Origin: Cladocopium goreaui
Taxonomy: Eukaryota; Sar; Dinophyceae; Suessiales; Symbiodiniaceae
Reading direction: 5' to 3'
DNA length: 64,000 nucleotides
NCBI GenBank assembly: GCA_947184155.2
Contig: CAMXCT020003146.1
Coordinates: forward strand, 456,666 to 520,665
In this document: piece by piece, positions 63,534 to 64,000 of the stretch
Position numbering within the stretch: position 1 is the first letter of the stretch
How the letters are laid out: every line of letters begins with the position of its first letter
Translations under genes and position numbers: made by a program
The notes under the pieces: model-generated
The model's database searches: none
What the model saw: the letters and a program-made list of their open reading frames with translations, nothing else
What the model was told of the DNA's origin: nothing

Positions 63534-64000
63534 TTTCTCCGCTACCAAGCACCAATATGTTCTAGTTGAAACATGTGCCGAAAATCAAGTAGTTGCACCA
63601 ATTCGGCACGATTCACTTTGAACACCCAAAGTTGACTGGATGTCGGGTCAGATTCCATGGCGATCACGACTTGTTCAGCCTCAGCCTCTCCATTGTGGAA
63701 GACTTTCAAAAGAATTCGGAGCTCAAACTTCTTCACCTCTTTTGTGGCAAATACATGCAAATACCAGAAATATCGAAACATGTCAGAATATCGTGTGATA
63801 TCGTGACCAATTCTGTTGGTCCTTTGCCGCCAGATTTCTAAGCCATATCGGGCCATGCATCCATTGATCCATTCATACATTCCCTGAGTTGACCACACTG
63901 CAACAGCTTGAGTGTGGTAAACCCAGCAATGACGAACATTTTACCGTTGGGGTCTTACAATGCTCCAAACAAAATCATATCATTTGACCATCATTTGGAG

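Overview
This is nuclear DNA of a dinoflagellate, probably Suessiales/Symbiodiniaceae-like. The sequence signs are: very short exons separated by long AT-rich introns, all usable genes on the + strand, 3' splice sites of the form AG|G, some introns that seem to start with GC instead of GT, a Mei2-type RNA-binding domain of the kind expanded in dinoflagellates, a LINE-type retroelement carrying RIGEAKNPGP-type motifs, and many microsatellites and short inverted-repeat elements. No bacterial operon, plasmid or phage signature is visible. The species assignment is inference.

Layout. 1-2.9 kb: intergenic repeats. 2.97-5.5 kb: at least eight exons of a gene whose last recognisable exon has an REQLG motif like the C-terminal half of M16 (insulinase-type) peptidases. 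Two frame changes in it can each be explained by a 28-nt GT..CAG mini-intron. 5.5-7.2 kb: decayed open frames. 7.17-7.60 kb: a frameshifted methyltransferase-like fragment. 7.69-16.6 kb: one LINE-type retroelement (ORF1-like region, OTU-type protease, zinc fingers, EEP endonuclease, reverse transcriptase, C-terminal zinc knuckle) broken by six frame changes. 16.6-19.4 kb: tandem repeats and a purine-strand microsatellite.

19.4-57.5 kb: more than 60 candidate small exons (mostly 30-160 nt), all on the + strand. Most of the translation is polar and coiled-coil-like. The last exons (53.9-57.5 kb) join, with matching codon phase at every junction, into a Mei2-like RRM_2 domain and its usual C-terminal extension. 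I read this as one giant gene of about 38 kb, or two or three genes in tandem. Two in-frame stops (near 23.27 and 35.96 kb) leave the second possibility open. Its introns hold a complete single-exon ORF (29.83-30.51 kb), a reverse-transcriptase remnant (54.94-55.74 kb), at least four families of short inverted-repeat elements, and regular higher-order satellites. 57.5-64 kb: a further + strand multi-exon gene of unknown function and a large 25/27-bp minisatellite.

Most exon ends are inferred by eye from AG/GT (or GC) signals and phase. No transcript or database search could be run, so individual borders may be off by a few codons.
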